A stretch of DNA of 10,437 nucleotides from assembly GCA_900552885.1 (NCBI GenBank), contig USBM01000058.1, positions 1 to 10,437 of the forward strand, given 5' to 3'. This document shows, piece by piece, positions 1 to 6,425 of the stretch; the stretch's first letter is position 1, and every line of letters starts with the position of its first letter. The notes beneath the pieces were generated by a model. The model did not search any database, had not been told where the DNA came from, and saw only the letters and a list, made by a program, of their open reading frames with translations. The position numbers were made by a program, and so were the translations under genes. The DNA comes from an uncultured Clostridium sp. Its GTDB lineage: Bacteria; Bacillota; Clostridia; Lachnospirales; Lachnospiraceae.

Positions 1-71
1 CAGGTACGTGGAGCACGCCAGCACTTTGCGACGTAGTAATAAGCAGAACGAACCAAAATAGGATATGGATT
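1..71 (+). repeat. Partial interspersed repeat, tail half (copy 1)
   Basis: Read on the plus strand, this stretch matches the tail half of the repeat at 108-266 read on the minus strand. Shared blocks in order are CAGG, TACG, GCACGC, AGC, TAATAAGC (37-44), CAAAATAG (54-61, where the last G is 61) and ATATGGATT (63-71), with small gaps between them. The head of this copy would lie left of the window. No coding sequence is seen. Assignment to the same family rests on comparison by eye. Confidence 0.55.
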
Positions 72-141
72 AAAAATTTATACGTATAATTCGTAGATAT
101 ATTCAGAAATCCATATCTATTTTGCATGAGTTCGCTTATTA
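37..141. repeat. Long imperfect palindrome formed by two repeat tails
   Basis: The left arm 37-71 and the reverse complement of the right arm 108-141 share TAATAAGC, CAAAATAG and ATATGGATT in the same order, so about 25 of 34 positions pair. The 36-nt loop (72-107) contains a further 12-bp perfect palindrome, TTATACGTATAA (78-89). Weaker pairing continues outward (for example GCACGC at 13-18 with GCGTGC at 163-168). It lies downstream of the histidine kinase gene and, if transcribed, would fold into a long stem. No clear U-tract follows, so it is not called a terminator. Confidence 0.7.
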
Positions 142-266
142 TAAGGAGCATTAGTGTCTGCTGCGTGCGAGTCGTAACGCGAGTGTGCCTGCTGCAACAT
201 GACACCACCCAAAGCCGGGTTCACAACCTAAAACATGCGCGTCCGTCACTTACTCTGTGCAAGGGT
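108..266 (-). repeat. Interspersed repeat, apparently complete (copy 2)
   Basis: On the minus strand this begins with ACCCTTGCACAG (266 downward). It continues through GTAAGTG, ACGGAC, TTAGGTTGTGAA (231-220) and GCAGGCAC, then ends in the tail block TAATAAGC...ATATGGATT (141-108). The head half matches the copy at 10331-10437: 19 of 20 bases agree at 247-266, and 12 of 12 agree at 220-231. The head lies only 6 nt beyond the stop codon of the histidine kinase gene. It is about 160 bp, non-coding, with no transposase or target-site duplication visible. Confidence 0.65.
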
Positions 267-272
267 ATAAGT

Positions 273-2720
273 CTATACCTGGAAGGTAGTAAGATACCGT
301 TCAATGGTACGATGAGCCCTCTCATATTCCTCCAACAGATGCGGATGTCCTGCAATCGCATCCTCAATACGACCTTCCTTGCATGCATATTCCTGTGTCT
401 GGGCTGCGACAGCCAATTCTTCAATACCCAAACTCCGCATACCACCCTTTAACGCATGTACACGGATTGTATATTCCTCCCAGTCCTGTTTGTCAAAGCT
501 TTCCTGAATCTCTGTTTTTCTTTCCTGTTCTAATTCCAGGCAATATTCCAACAGTTCTTTGAAAAGATCTCTCTGCCCGCCCATATTCTGCTGAATTGCC
601 TCCTCATGAATCTCCATCGGAACGAATACCGTTTCTTCAAATTCCGGCACCGGTTTTCTCGCTGACTCATCGATCAACTCAATCTTTGTACCCGGGAGCC
701 ATTTACGAAGTACCGCATCAATTGATTTGAGGTTCACTGGTTTTGCAAGGAAATCCTGAAAACCATGTGCTAAAAACATCTTTTTGGCATCATTGACCGC
801 ATTCGCCGTCAGTGCGATGATCGGTAGATTCTTTCCATATTCGCCACCGGTTCTTCTTATGATCTCTGCTGCTTCAATTCCGTCCATCTCCGGCATCATA
901 TGATCCATAAAAACAATGTCAATGTCCTGATCTTTCAGTAATTCAATCGCTTCTTTTCCGCTTCTTGCAAGAATTGCCTGCACATCATATAACCGCAGAA
1001 TCCCCTCTGCTACACGCAGGTTAATCTCGTTATCATCTACAATCAATATTCTTGCATATGGTGCACGGAACTGCACTGTAATCTCTTTTTCGTCAATCAA
1101 CTGACTATAGAATGCTTCTCCATTTAATGCCGATACTACATTAATGGAATAAAAAGGAAGATGAATTCCGTTCACATCGGTTCCCAGCCGGATAGGATAC
1201 TGCGGATCATGCATCACGTATACATTAATATACTGGGCAATCTGATCAAAATAACTCTTCTGATCTGTATACTCTCCCATTCCAATAAACAAATGTGTTA
1301 GTGACTTTTGTTCTACTACATGCATCAATTCTACAAAACTTGTAATATTGCGACACGGTACCCCTAATGCATTCCATATATGTTCATTGGCAATCTTATA
1401 ATACTGATCCCCTGCACTTGGATACTGTTCTTTATCTCCATATAATACAACCCGAATCCCCTCTGATTGTTTCAACGCAAGAAATGGTGCTGCATCTACA
1501 ATCCTCTGCGGTACCTCTACCGTCATAGTACTGCCCTTGCCATATTCACTATCCACCCGGATATTTCCATGCATAGCCTGCACCAAGCGTTTACAAATAG
1601 GCAATCCAAGTCCGGTTCCTTCTATAGAACGATTCTTTTTGGTATCTAAGCGATTGAAAGATTCAAACAAATGCACCTGATCCTCTTTCTTAATTCCGAT
1701 ACCGGAATCCTTCACAACCATCTTAAGCCAATTCTGATCTTCCTTCTCATAACAGGACAGCTCAATAAAAATATATCCCTGCTCTGTAAACTTCACTGCA
1801 TTCGTAACCAGATTCATCAAAATCTGCCGGTTACGCAGTACATCTCCCATCAACTGTTTCGGCATTTCCGGACTACAATCAATAATAACTGCAATATCCT
1901 TATACCCCCTCCGAAACATCGCTGTATTCACAACATCCTGCACAACGGATGCAATAGAATACGGCTCATACACAATATCCATCTTGCCTGATTCTATCTT
2001 AGAAAAATCGAGAATATCATTAATAATTCCGAGTAGATTCTCACCGGATGTCTGGATATTATAACAATACTCTTTCACTTTATCATTATCATCACTCTCG
2101 CGCATGATCAACTCACTCATACCTACAATTGCATTCATAGGTGTCCGGATCTCATGAGACATATTTGCAAGGAACTCATCTTTACTCTTCTGTGCAATAT
2201 TCAACAATGCATTCTGTGTCTCCATTTCTTTCACCTTCTGTTGGTATAACATCACCATAACATTCTCCGTGATCAAAAATGCCTCACAAAACAGAATCAT
2301 CATTACATAATAATCAATACTTATCATCTTCGTAATTACATCATATTCCGTAATCAATCCAAACACAATCGCCAGATTCACAGCAATTATATAATACATA
2401 TTAAGGTGCATATCCCCATAGATGGATATGAGTGCCCCCGTTACCATATATATGCATATTCCTCCGGAAAGAGTCTCCAGCTCACTGCCAATCATGTGCG
2501 TTGCCACCATAACACATATAACAAATCCAAGTTGTGACCAAAGCGGCTTTTTAATTGCCAATAAACATACTGCCGCAATCACTGATAATACCACTGCATA
2601 TACCAGTATCCGATACATCATTGCCATACCCCGGTTCCACCCTGCAAATATCACATGTGCACCTACAAACAGAATGAATTCTGTCATCTCAATCTGTATC
2701 ATCTTTCTCCGACTTACCAT
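273..2720 (-). CDS. Membrane hybrid histidine kinase with receiver and HPt domains
   Basis: This 815-residue sensor kinase carries a complete phosphorelay in one chain. Residues 12-158 hold about six hydrophobic segments and no large extracellular domain. A short linker leads to HisKA with His189 (SHEIRTPMNAI), then HATPase_c with an N box at 303-307, DSGIGI (338-343) and GTGLGL (368-373). Residues 420-545 resemble a receiver fold lacking its acidic residues. A normal receiver follows (558-675) with acid pair D562/D563, phospho-acceptor D606, T638 and K660. The HPt domain (about 705-810) has His755 in RVHALKGG. An in-frame stop lies just upstream, and GGGAGG sits 11 nt before the ATG, so this start is well supported. 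The gene stands alone after the glyA terminator. The stimulus and output regulator are unknown: no separate response regulator is adjacent, although one may lie outside the window. Confidence 0.93.
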   Translation of the reverse strand: MVSRRKMIQIEMTEFILFVGAHVIFAGWNRGMAMMYRILVYAVVLSVIAAVCLLAIKKPLWSQLGFVICVMVATHMIGSELETLSGGICIYMVTGALISIYGDMHLNMYYIIAVNLAIVFGLITEYDVITKMISIDYYVMMILFCEAFLITENVMVMLYQQKVKEMETQNALLNIAQKSKDEFLANMSHEIRTPMNAIVGMSELIMRESDDNDKVKEYCYNIQTSGENLLGIINDILDFSKIESGKMDIVYEPYSIASVVQDVVNTAMFRRGYKDIAVIIDCSPEMPKQLMGDVLRNRQILMNLVTNAVKFTEQGYIFIELSCYEKEDQNWLKMVVKDSGIGIKKEDQVHLFESFNRLDTKKNRSIEGTGLGLPICKRLVQAMHGNIRVDSEYGKGSTMTVEVPQRIVDAAPFLALKQSEGIRVVLYGDKEQYPSAGDQYYKIANEHIWNALGVPCRNITSFVELMHVVEQKSLTHLFIGMGEYTDQKSYFDQIAQYINVYVMHDPQYPIRLGTDVNGIHLPFYSINVVSALNGEAFYSQLIDEKEITVQFRAPYARILIVDDNEINLRVAEGILRLYDVQAILARSGKEAIELLKDQDIDIVFMDHMMPEMDGIEAAEIIRRTGGEYGKNLPIIALTANAVNDAKKMFLAHGFQDFLAKPVNLKSIDAVLRKWLPGTKIELIDESARKPVPEFEETVFVPMEIHEEAIQQNMGGQRDLFKELLEYCLELEQERKTEIQESFDKQDWEEYTIRVHALKGGMRSLGIEELAVAAQTQEYACKEGRIEDAIAGHPHLLEEYERAHRTIERYLTTFQV

Positions 2721-2749
2721 ACCATCTCACGCCTCCCACATAACAGATA

Positions 2750-2755
2750 ATTATA
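2750..2755 (-). promoter_or_regulatory. Possible -10 element for the histidine kinase gene
   Basis: A perfect TATAAT on the minus strand lies about 30 nt upstream of the kinase start codon. It sits in the short gap between the glyA terminator and the kinase ribosome binding site. No convincing -35 hexamer is found at 16-18 nt spacing, so this rests on one box and on the need for a promoter after the terminator. Confidence 0.35.
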
Positions 2756-2796
2756 TTTTACAGGATTCGACACAATTTTACCACAGAAAAATATAG

Positions 2797-2841
2797 AAAA
2801 AAACAGACTGTTACATAGTAATAAACTATATAACAGTCTGT
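2797..2841 (-). terminator. Rho-independent terminator of glyA
   Basis: A perfect 11-bp stem (2803-2813 with 2831-2841, ACAGACTGTTA) is extended by a further 5-bp inner stem (2815-2819 with 2825-2829) around the loop AATAA. On the minus strand it is followed by seven T residues (2803-2797), overlapping the base of the stem. It is placed 64 nt after the glyA stop codon and in the correct orientation for glyA. It separates glyA from the histidine kinase transcript. Confidence 0.9.
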
Positions 2842-2905
2842 CACAATTCTAACAATACTTCTTTGTTGATCAGGAAATCAGCCAAGCCGGATCCATCTAC
2901 AACAA

Positions 2906-4141
2906 TTACGCATACAACGGATACTTAGAAGTAATAGACTTCACAAGCTCCATTGCTCTTGCTTCATCCTTATCAATAACTGCAGCTTTAATTGCCTCTG
3001 CGATCGTAACCATATCTTCTTCATTGGCACCACGTGTTGTAATAGCCGGTGTTCCAAGACGGATACCACTTGTAACAAATGGCGACTTCGGATCATTTGG
3101 TACTGTGTTCTTATTCGCTGTGATATGTACGCTATCCAAAAGCTTCTCAACCTCTTTACCTGTCATATCCAGATTCTGAAGATCCACTAACATCAAATGA
3201 TTATCCGTTCCACCGGACACAATATTAAACCCTCTCTCCATCAATGCACTGGCAAGCGTTGCTGCATTCTTGACAACCTGCTGCTGATATACCTTATAAT
3301 CATCTGATAATGCTTCTTTCAGGCATACTGCCTTGCCGGCGATCACATGCATCAAAGGACCACCCTGAATACCAGGGAATACCGCTTTATTAAAGTTATA
3401 CTTTTCATTAACCTCGTTGCTGGAAAGAATCATACCACCACGAGGACCTCTTAACGTCTTATGTGTTGTTGTCGTTGTTACATGTGCATATGGAATTGGT
3501 GACATATGAAGTCCTGCTGCAACCAGACCTGCAATATGTGCCATATCAACCATAAGAACTGCACCTACTTCATCTGCAATCTCACGGAATCTCTTGAAAT
3601 CAATTGCTCTTGCATATGCAGATGCACCTGCTACGATCATCTTAGGTTTGCACTCTTTTGCAATACGCTCTACCTCATCATAATCAATGAATCCATCATC
3701 ATTCACACCATAAGGAACCACATTGAAGTACTTACCGGACATATTAACCGGTGAACCATGTGTTAAATGTCCTCCATGTGCGAGATTCATACCCATAAAA
3801 GTATCTCCCGGCTCCATAACCGCAAAGAACACCGCCATATTAGCCTGGGCTCCGGAATGTGGCTGAACATTAACATATTCACAGCCGAATAATTCCTTCG
3901 CACGTTCTCTTGCAAGATCTTCTACTACATCTACATACTGGCATCCACCGTAATATCTCTTACCCGGATATCCTTCTGCATACTTATTTGTAAGAGGACT
4001 TCCCATCGCAGCCATAACTGCTTTACTTACAATATTCTCCGATGCAATTAACTCGATATTCTCATTCTGTCTGTTAATCTCATCTGTCATAGCTTTCGCT
4101 ACATCTGGATCTAATTTGCTGATTTCATCAAAACTATACAT
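2906..4141 (-). CDS. glyA: Serine hydroxymethyltransferase
   Basis: This PLP enzyme interconverts serine and glycine while loading one-carbon units onto tetrahydrofolate, in the cytoplasm. At 411 residues it has the usual bacterial length and is intact. Visible family motifs are the N-terminal ELIASENIVS region (30-39), YAEGYPGKRYYGG (54-66), NVQPHSGAQAN (91-101), VDMAHIAGL with the PLP-interacting Asp199 (198-206), the PLP Schiff-base lysine Lys228 in VTTTTTHKTLRGPRGG, and SGIRLGTPAITTRG (358-371). A strong GGAGGT lies 5 nt before the ATG. The gene begins 23 nt after the DUF551 gene and probably shares its promoter at 4429-4457. It ends in the terminator at 2797-2841. No folate or glycine riboswitch is recognised upstream. 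Confidence 0.98.
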   Translation of the reverse strand: MYSFDEISKLDPDVAKAMTDEINRQNENIELIASENIVSKAVMAAMGSPLTNKYAEGYPGKRYYGGCQYVDVVEDLARERAKELFGCEYVNVQPHSGAQANMAVFFAVMEPGDTFMGMNLAHGGHLTHGSPVNMSGKYFNVVPYGVNDDGFIDYDEVERIAKECKPKMIVAGASAYARAIDFKRFREIADEVGAVLMVDMAHIAGLVAAGLHMSPIPYAHVTTTTTHKTLRGPRGGMILSSNEVNEKYNFNKAVFPGIQGGPLMHVIAGKAVCLKEALSDDYKVYQQQVVKNAATLASALMERGFNIVSGGTDNHLMLVDLQNLDMTGKEVEKLLDSVHITANKNTVPNDPKSPFVTSGIRLGTPAITTRGANEEDMVTIAEAIKAAVIDKDEARAMELVKSITSKYPLYA

Positions 4142-4164
4142 ATTGCACCTCCATGGTAATTAAT

Positions 4165-4380
4165 TTATAAGTCCCCTTTGTATGGTTCCGGCAATGGCAT
4201 CCAAGCTATAATTCCCCGATCCATTACCTCTCTTCCATTCGATTCATGTACAAAACCGCGCATCCGATAACTGTACGTTCTTACAAAACTGCTAAGTCCG
4301 TCCGAACAGATAAACTGGTTATTATTCCTTACTTCATCCACTTTCGGCCCACGATCACTCCATAAAATCCATTCACTCAT
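4165..4380 (-). CDS. Small DUF551-like protein upstream of glyA
   Basis: This predicted protein of 71 residues has the two hallmarks I associate with DUF551: an N-terminal MSEWILWSDRGP resembling the family's EWI(S/P)V..RLP start, and a C-terminal IIAWMPLPEP resembling the typical (I/T)HWMPLPEPP ending. The family has no known function and is often found in phage or mobile regions. The ATG at 4380 is preferred over the one six codons upstream (4398). GGAAGG sits 9 nt before the former, while nothing convincing precedes the latter. No signal peptide or membrane segment is seen. It is the first gene after a well-formed promoter and ends 23 nt before glyA, so the two are probably co-transcribed. 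No functional link to one-carbon metabolism is visible. Confidence 0.72.
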   Translation of the reverse strand: MSEWILWSDRGPKVDEVRNNNQFICSDGLSSFVRTYSYRMRGFVHESNGREVMDRGIIAWMPLPEPYKGDL

Positions 4381-4428
4381 ACATACATTCCTTCCCATAA
4401 ACTTATATTTCTTACGTAACCTTCCACT

Positions 4429-4457
4429 ATTTTACAATGATTTACCCTTTTGTGCAA
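4429..4457 (-). promoter_or_regulatory. Sigma-A-type promoter for DUF551 gene and glyA
   Basis: On the minus strand TTGCAC (4457-4452) and TAAAAT (4434-4429) are separated by exactly 17 nt. This gives a predicted leader of roughly 40 nt before the DUF551 start codon, with no riboswitch-sized space. Confidence 0.75.
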
Positions 4458-4458
4458 G

Positions 4459-4494
4459 AAAAAATAAACAATCCTGCCATTATTAAGCATTTGT
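4459..4494 (-). terminator. Possible weak terminator after the surface operon
   Basis: Downstream of the GDSL gene the minus strand can pair ACAA and TGC with GCA and TTGT, leaving an asymmetric internal bulge. A T-rich run with six consecutive T residues (4464-4459) follows. The stem is short and AT-rich, so termination may be partial and read-through into the DUF551-glyA unit is possible. Confidence 0.3.
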
Positions 4495-4504
4495 AAACAA
4501 AATT

Positions 4505-5428
4505 CTAATATTCTTTCACCATTTCTTTCATTGCCTTAAGAACAGTATCATATGTCTTAGAAGTCCAATGCAATCCATCTCCTGCTACATATTCCGGTTT
4601 CAGATATCCGTCATTCCCTGCTAATTCAAGGCACAGATCATAATAATATACATTATCTAACGGTACCACCTGCCGTTCCATCTTCCGATTATAATAATTA
4701 ATTGTGTCAAGACTTACCGTAGAACTTTTCCCAACCGGGCTGACTCCTAATACGAAGATCTCCATATCAGGATTTTTCTTCACACAGGATTTAAGGATTG
4801 CTTTATAATACCGTATCATATTATCCATCTGTTTTTCCGATGGATTACCTGCAATATCATTCACTCCTAACATAATAAACAGCCGATCCGGTTTGTATGC
4901 CAATAACTGTGTCAACAGATCACTTTCATAATATGCCTGAGTGCCAATTCCTATCTTTGCAAACACTTTCTGCTTATGGTTATCCGTAATCTTTCCGTAA
5001 TTCAATAGTCCAACCATCAGCGAGTCTCCCGCATATGCTGTTGTCTTCACGATCTTACGCATTTTCTTCTTCATAGTAATACTATACGGACTATATTCCT
5101 TTTCCCCAGTCGTTGTATTTTCCCGTACCGCACGAATCTTATAATAATACGTCGTCAATGCTTTGCCCTTTTTATCTACATAAGATGTCTTCTTTGCAGT
5201 ACCGATACATTCAAAACCCTTTTTCTTACTCTCAGAGCGATAGATTTCATACTTTTTTGCATCCTTTACCGGAATCCACACAAGACGTATCGCAGACTTC
5301 GAAGTGGCAAATACACTTCCAATCGCCGGTTTTGCCAGTGAATCAGAGGAAGTCTGCTTTGCCATTGATATATTCTGACAGCTTAATACCATCAGCAATA
5401 CGATAACCAATAATTGAATTCGCTTCAT
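4505..5428 (-). CDS. Secreted SGNH/GDSL hydrolase with Fn3-like domain
   Basis: This 307-residue exported enzyme starts with a signal peptide (about 1-23, likely cut after SMA). The sequence VLSC at residues 14-17 is a poor lipobox, so a lipid anchor is possible but less likely. Residues about 33-120 form a fibronectin-III-like beta domain. The SGNH catalytic domain follows, with block I AGDSL (Ser136), a block II glycine near 160-162, block III GVND (Asn190) and block V DGLHW (Asp284, His287), so all four signature blocks are present. Such enzymes commonly hydrolyse or transfer acyl esters on carbohydrates. AGGAG lies about 9-10 nt before the ATG, and the gene starts 38 nt after the G5 lipoprotein. 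Its place beside an MBOAT acyltransferase suggests it adds, transfers or removes O-acyl groups on a surface glycan, but the substrate is unknown. Confidence 0.88.
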   Translation of the reverse strand: MKRIQLLVIVLLMVLSCQNISMAKQTSSDSLAKPAIGSVFATSKSAIRLVWIPVKDAKKYEIYRSESKKKGFECIGTAKKTSYVDKKGKALTTYYYKIRAVRENTTTGEKEYSPYSITMKKKMRKIVKTTAYAGDSLMVGLLNYGKITDNHKQKVFAKIGIGTQAYYESDLLTQLLAYKPDRLFIMLGVNDIAGNPSEKQMDNMIRYYKAILKSCVKKNPDMEIFVLGVSPVGKSSTVSLDTINYYNRKMERQVVPLDNVYYYDLCLELAGNDGYLKPEYVAGDGLHWTSKTYDTVLKAMKEMVKEY

Positions 5429-5466
5429 CTCACGCCACTCCTTTCATCCGCAGCACAGTCTGTCAA

Positions 5467-6411
5467 TTAATAATCTTTATAATCCACCGTTCCATCAGAA
5501 TAGGTAATGATATAATATCCATGCCCGGAGCCATCACAATCCGGCACCTTCTGTTTGGATACGATCGTCCTGCGGCTCTTTGTTCCTTTCGTCACGACCT
5601 GGGATACCGGCTCTTTCAACACTTTTTCCGTAATTGCTTTCCGACTATCCTCTTTACCATCTACATAAGTCACCTGATAGGTCACTTCTTTCTCGCCATC
5701 CACACCGGGTATCTTCTCTACCGTCTCATCCGAGTACATAGAATCCGAATATTCCACCTCTGTCTCAAACGGAACCTTCTCTTTCTCTACCACCTCTTTC
5801 ACAGATACCCGTTCGATCACAACATTCATGCCCTCCGTCAAGGCTTTATCCCGTCCCGGTTTCACAATATCCTTCTGATCTAACGCAATATTCTGTTCTT
5901 CTAATAAATCTGCCACATTTTCTGCCTTAGTAAGACAATCCTCTTTTCTGCCATCCACCTGGATCGTAACCGCCAATCGATGTGTCACTTCAATTGTCAT
6001 TCCGTCTGACAGATACGCTTCTGTACTATGGTTCAGATAATCATGTCCTTTCACAGTTATCCCCTGTGTCTTTAATACATCCTGTACCTTTTTCCCTGTC
6101 ATCTCCACTTCCGAGGTCTTATCACCCTCTACCAGTGTCACTTTCGCATATCGCTCAATTGTAATCTTATCATTGTCCTTTATTACACTGTCTAAGGATG
6201 GCGAGACTTTATCTTTCTGATATACCGGAATCTCCGCCTCTTCCAACACCTTCCGGATCGTTGTATTAGCAGGCACCAACAACGTTGTGTTCACGTGTCC
6301 GTCTATAATGCGAACCTGCGTACTCTTTGCACCGCACCCGGTCAGCAAGCCGATTGTCAGCATTCCTGTCACAGCAATTATATATTTGAATCTTTTCCAT
6401 TCTGTTCTCAT
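5467..6411 (-). CDS. DUF348/G5-domain lipoprotein (YabE-like N-terminal architecture)
   Basis: This 314-residue surface lipoprotein has a basic start, a hydrophobic segment and the lipobox LTGC with the lipidated residue at Cys26. Three consecutive ubiquitin-like DUF348 domains (about 32-87, 89-143, 146-201) precede one G5 domain (about 204-279). The protein then closes with a short tail, DCDGSGHGYY...TYSDGTVDY (291-310). This order resembles YabE and RpfB, but the catalytic 3D or resuscitation-factor domain is absent and replaced by the tail. G5 domains are thought to bind cell-wall sugars, so a scaffold or glycan-binding role for neighbouring enzymes is inferred. AGAGGA sits 6 nt before the ATG. 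Only 14 nt separate it from the upstream DHHW gene, so translation is probably coupled within one operon. Confidence 0.88.
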   Translation of the reverse strand: MRTEWKRFKYIIAVTGMLTIGLLTGCGAKSTQVRIIDGHVNTTLLVPANTTIRKVLEEAEIPVYQKDKVSPSLDSVIKDNDKITIERYAKVTLVEGDKTSEVEMTGKKVQDVLKTQGITVKGHDYLNHSTEAYLSDGMTIEVTHRLAVTIQVDGRKEDCLTKAENVADLLEEQNIALDQKDIVKPGRDKALTEGMNVVIERVSVKEVVEKEKVPFETEVEYSDSMYSDETVEKIPGVDGEKEVTYQVTYVDGKEDSRKAITEKVLKEPVSQVVTKGTKSRRTIVSKQKVPDCDGSGHGYYIITYSDGTVDYKDY

Positions 6412-6425
6412 AGTCTATCCTCTTA

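Noticed and set aside
1..266. CRISPR-like or insertion-sequence end
   Set aside because: The repeats are inverted, imperfect and not regularly spaced. No cas gene, transposase or target duplication is visible.
126..452. Plus-strand open frame of 108 codons
   Set aside because: It overlaps the repeat and then the C-terminus of the well-supported histidine kinase. It lacks a ribosome binding site and protein-family features.
2941..3150. Minus-strand open frame within glyA
   Set aside because: It is fully inside the intact serine hydroxymethyltransferase gene in another frame, with a low-complexity product and no initiation signal.
4142..4164. Folate or glycine riboswitch upstream of glyA
   Set aside because: Only 23 nt separate glyA from the preceding gene, and the promoter-proximal leader is about 40 nt. 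There is no room for a known aptamer.
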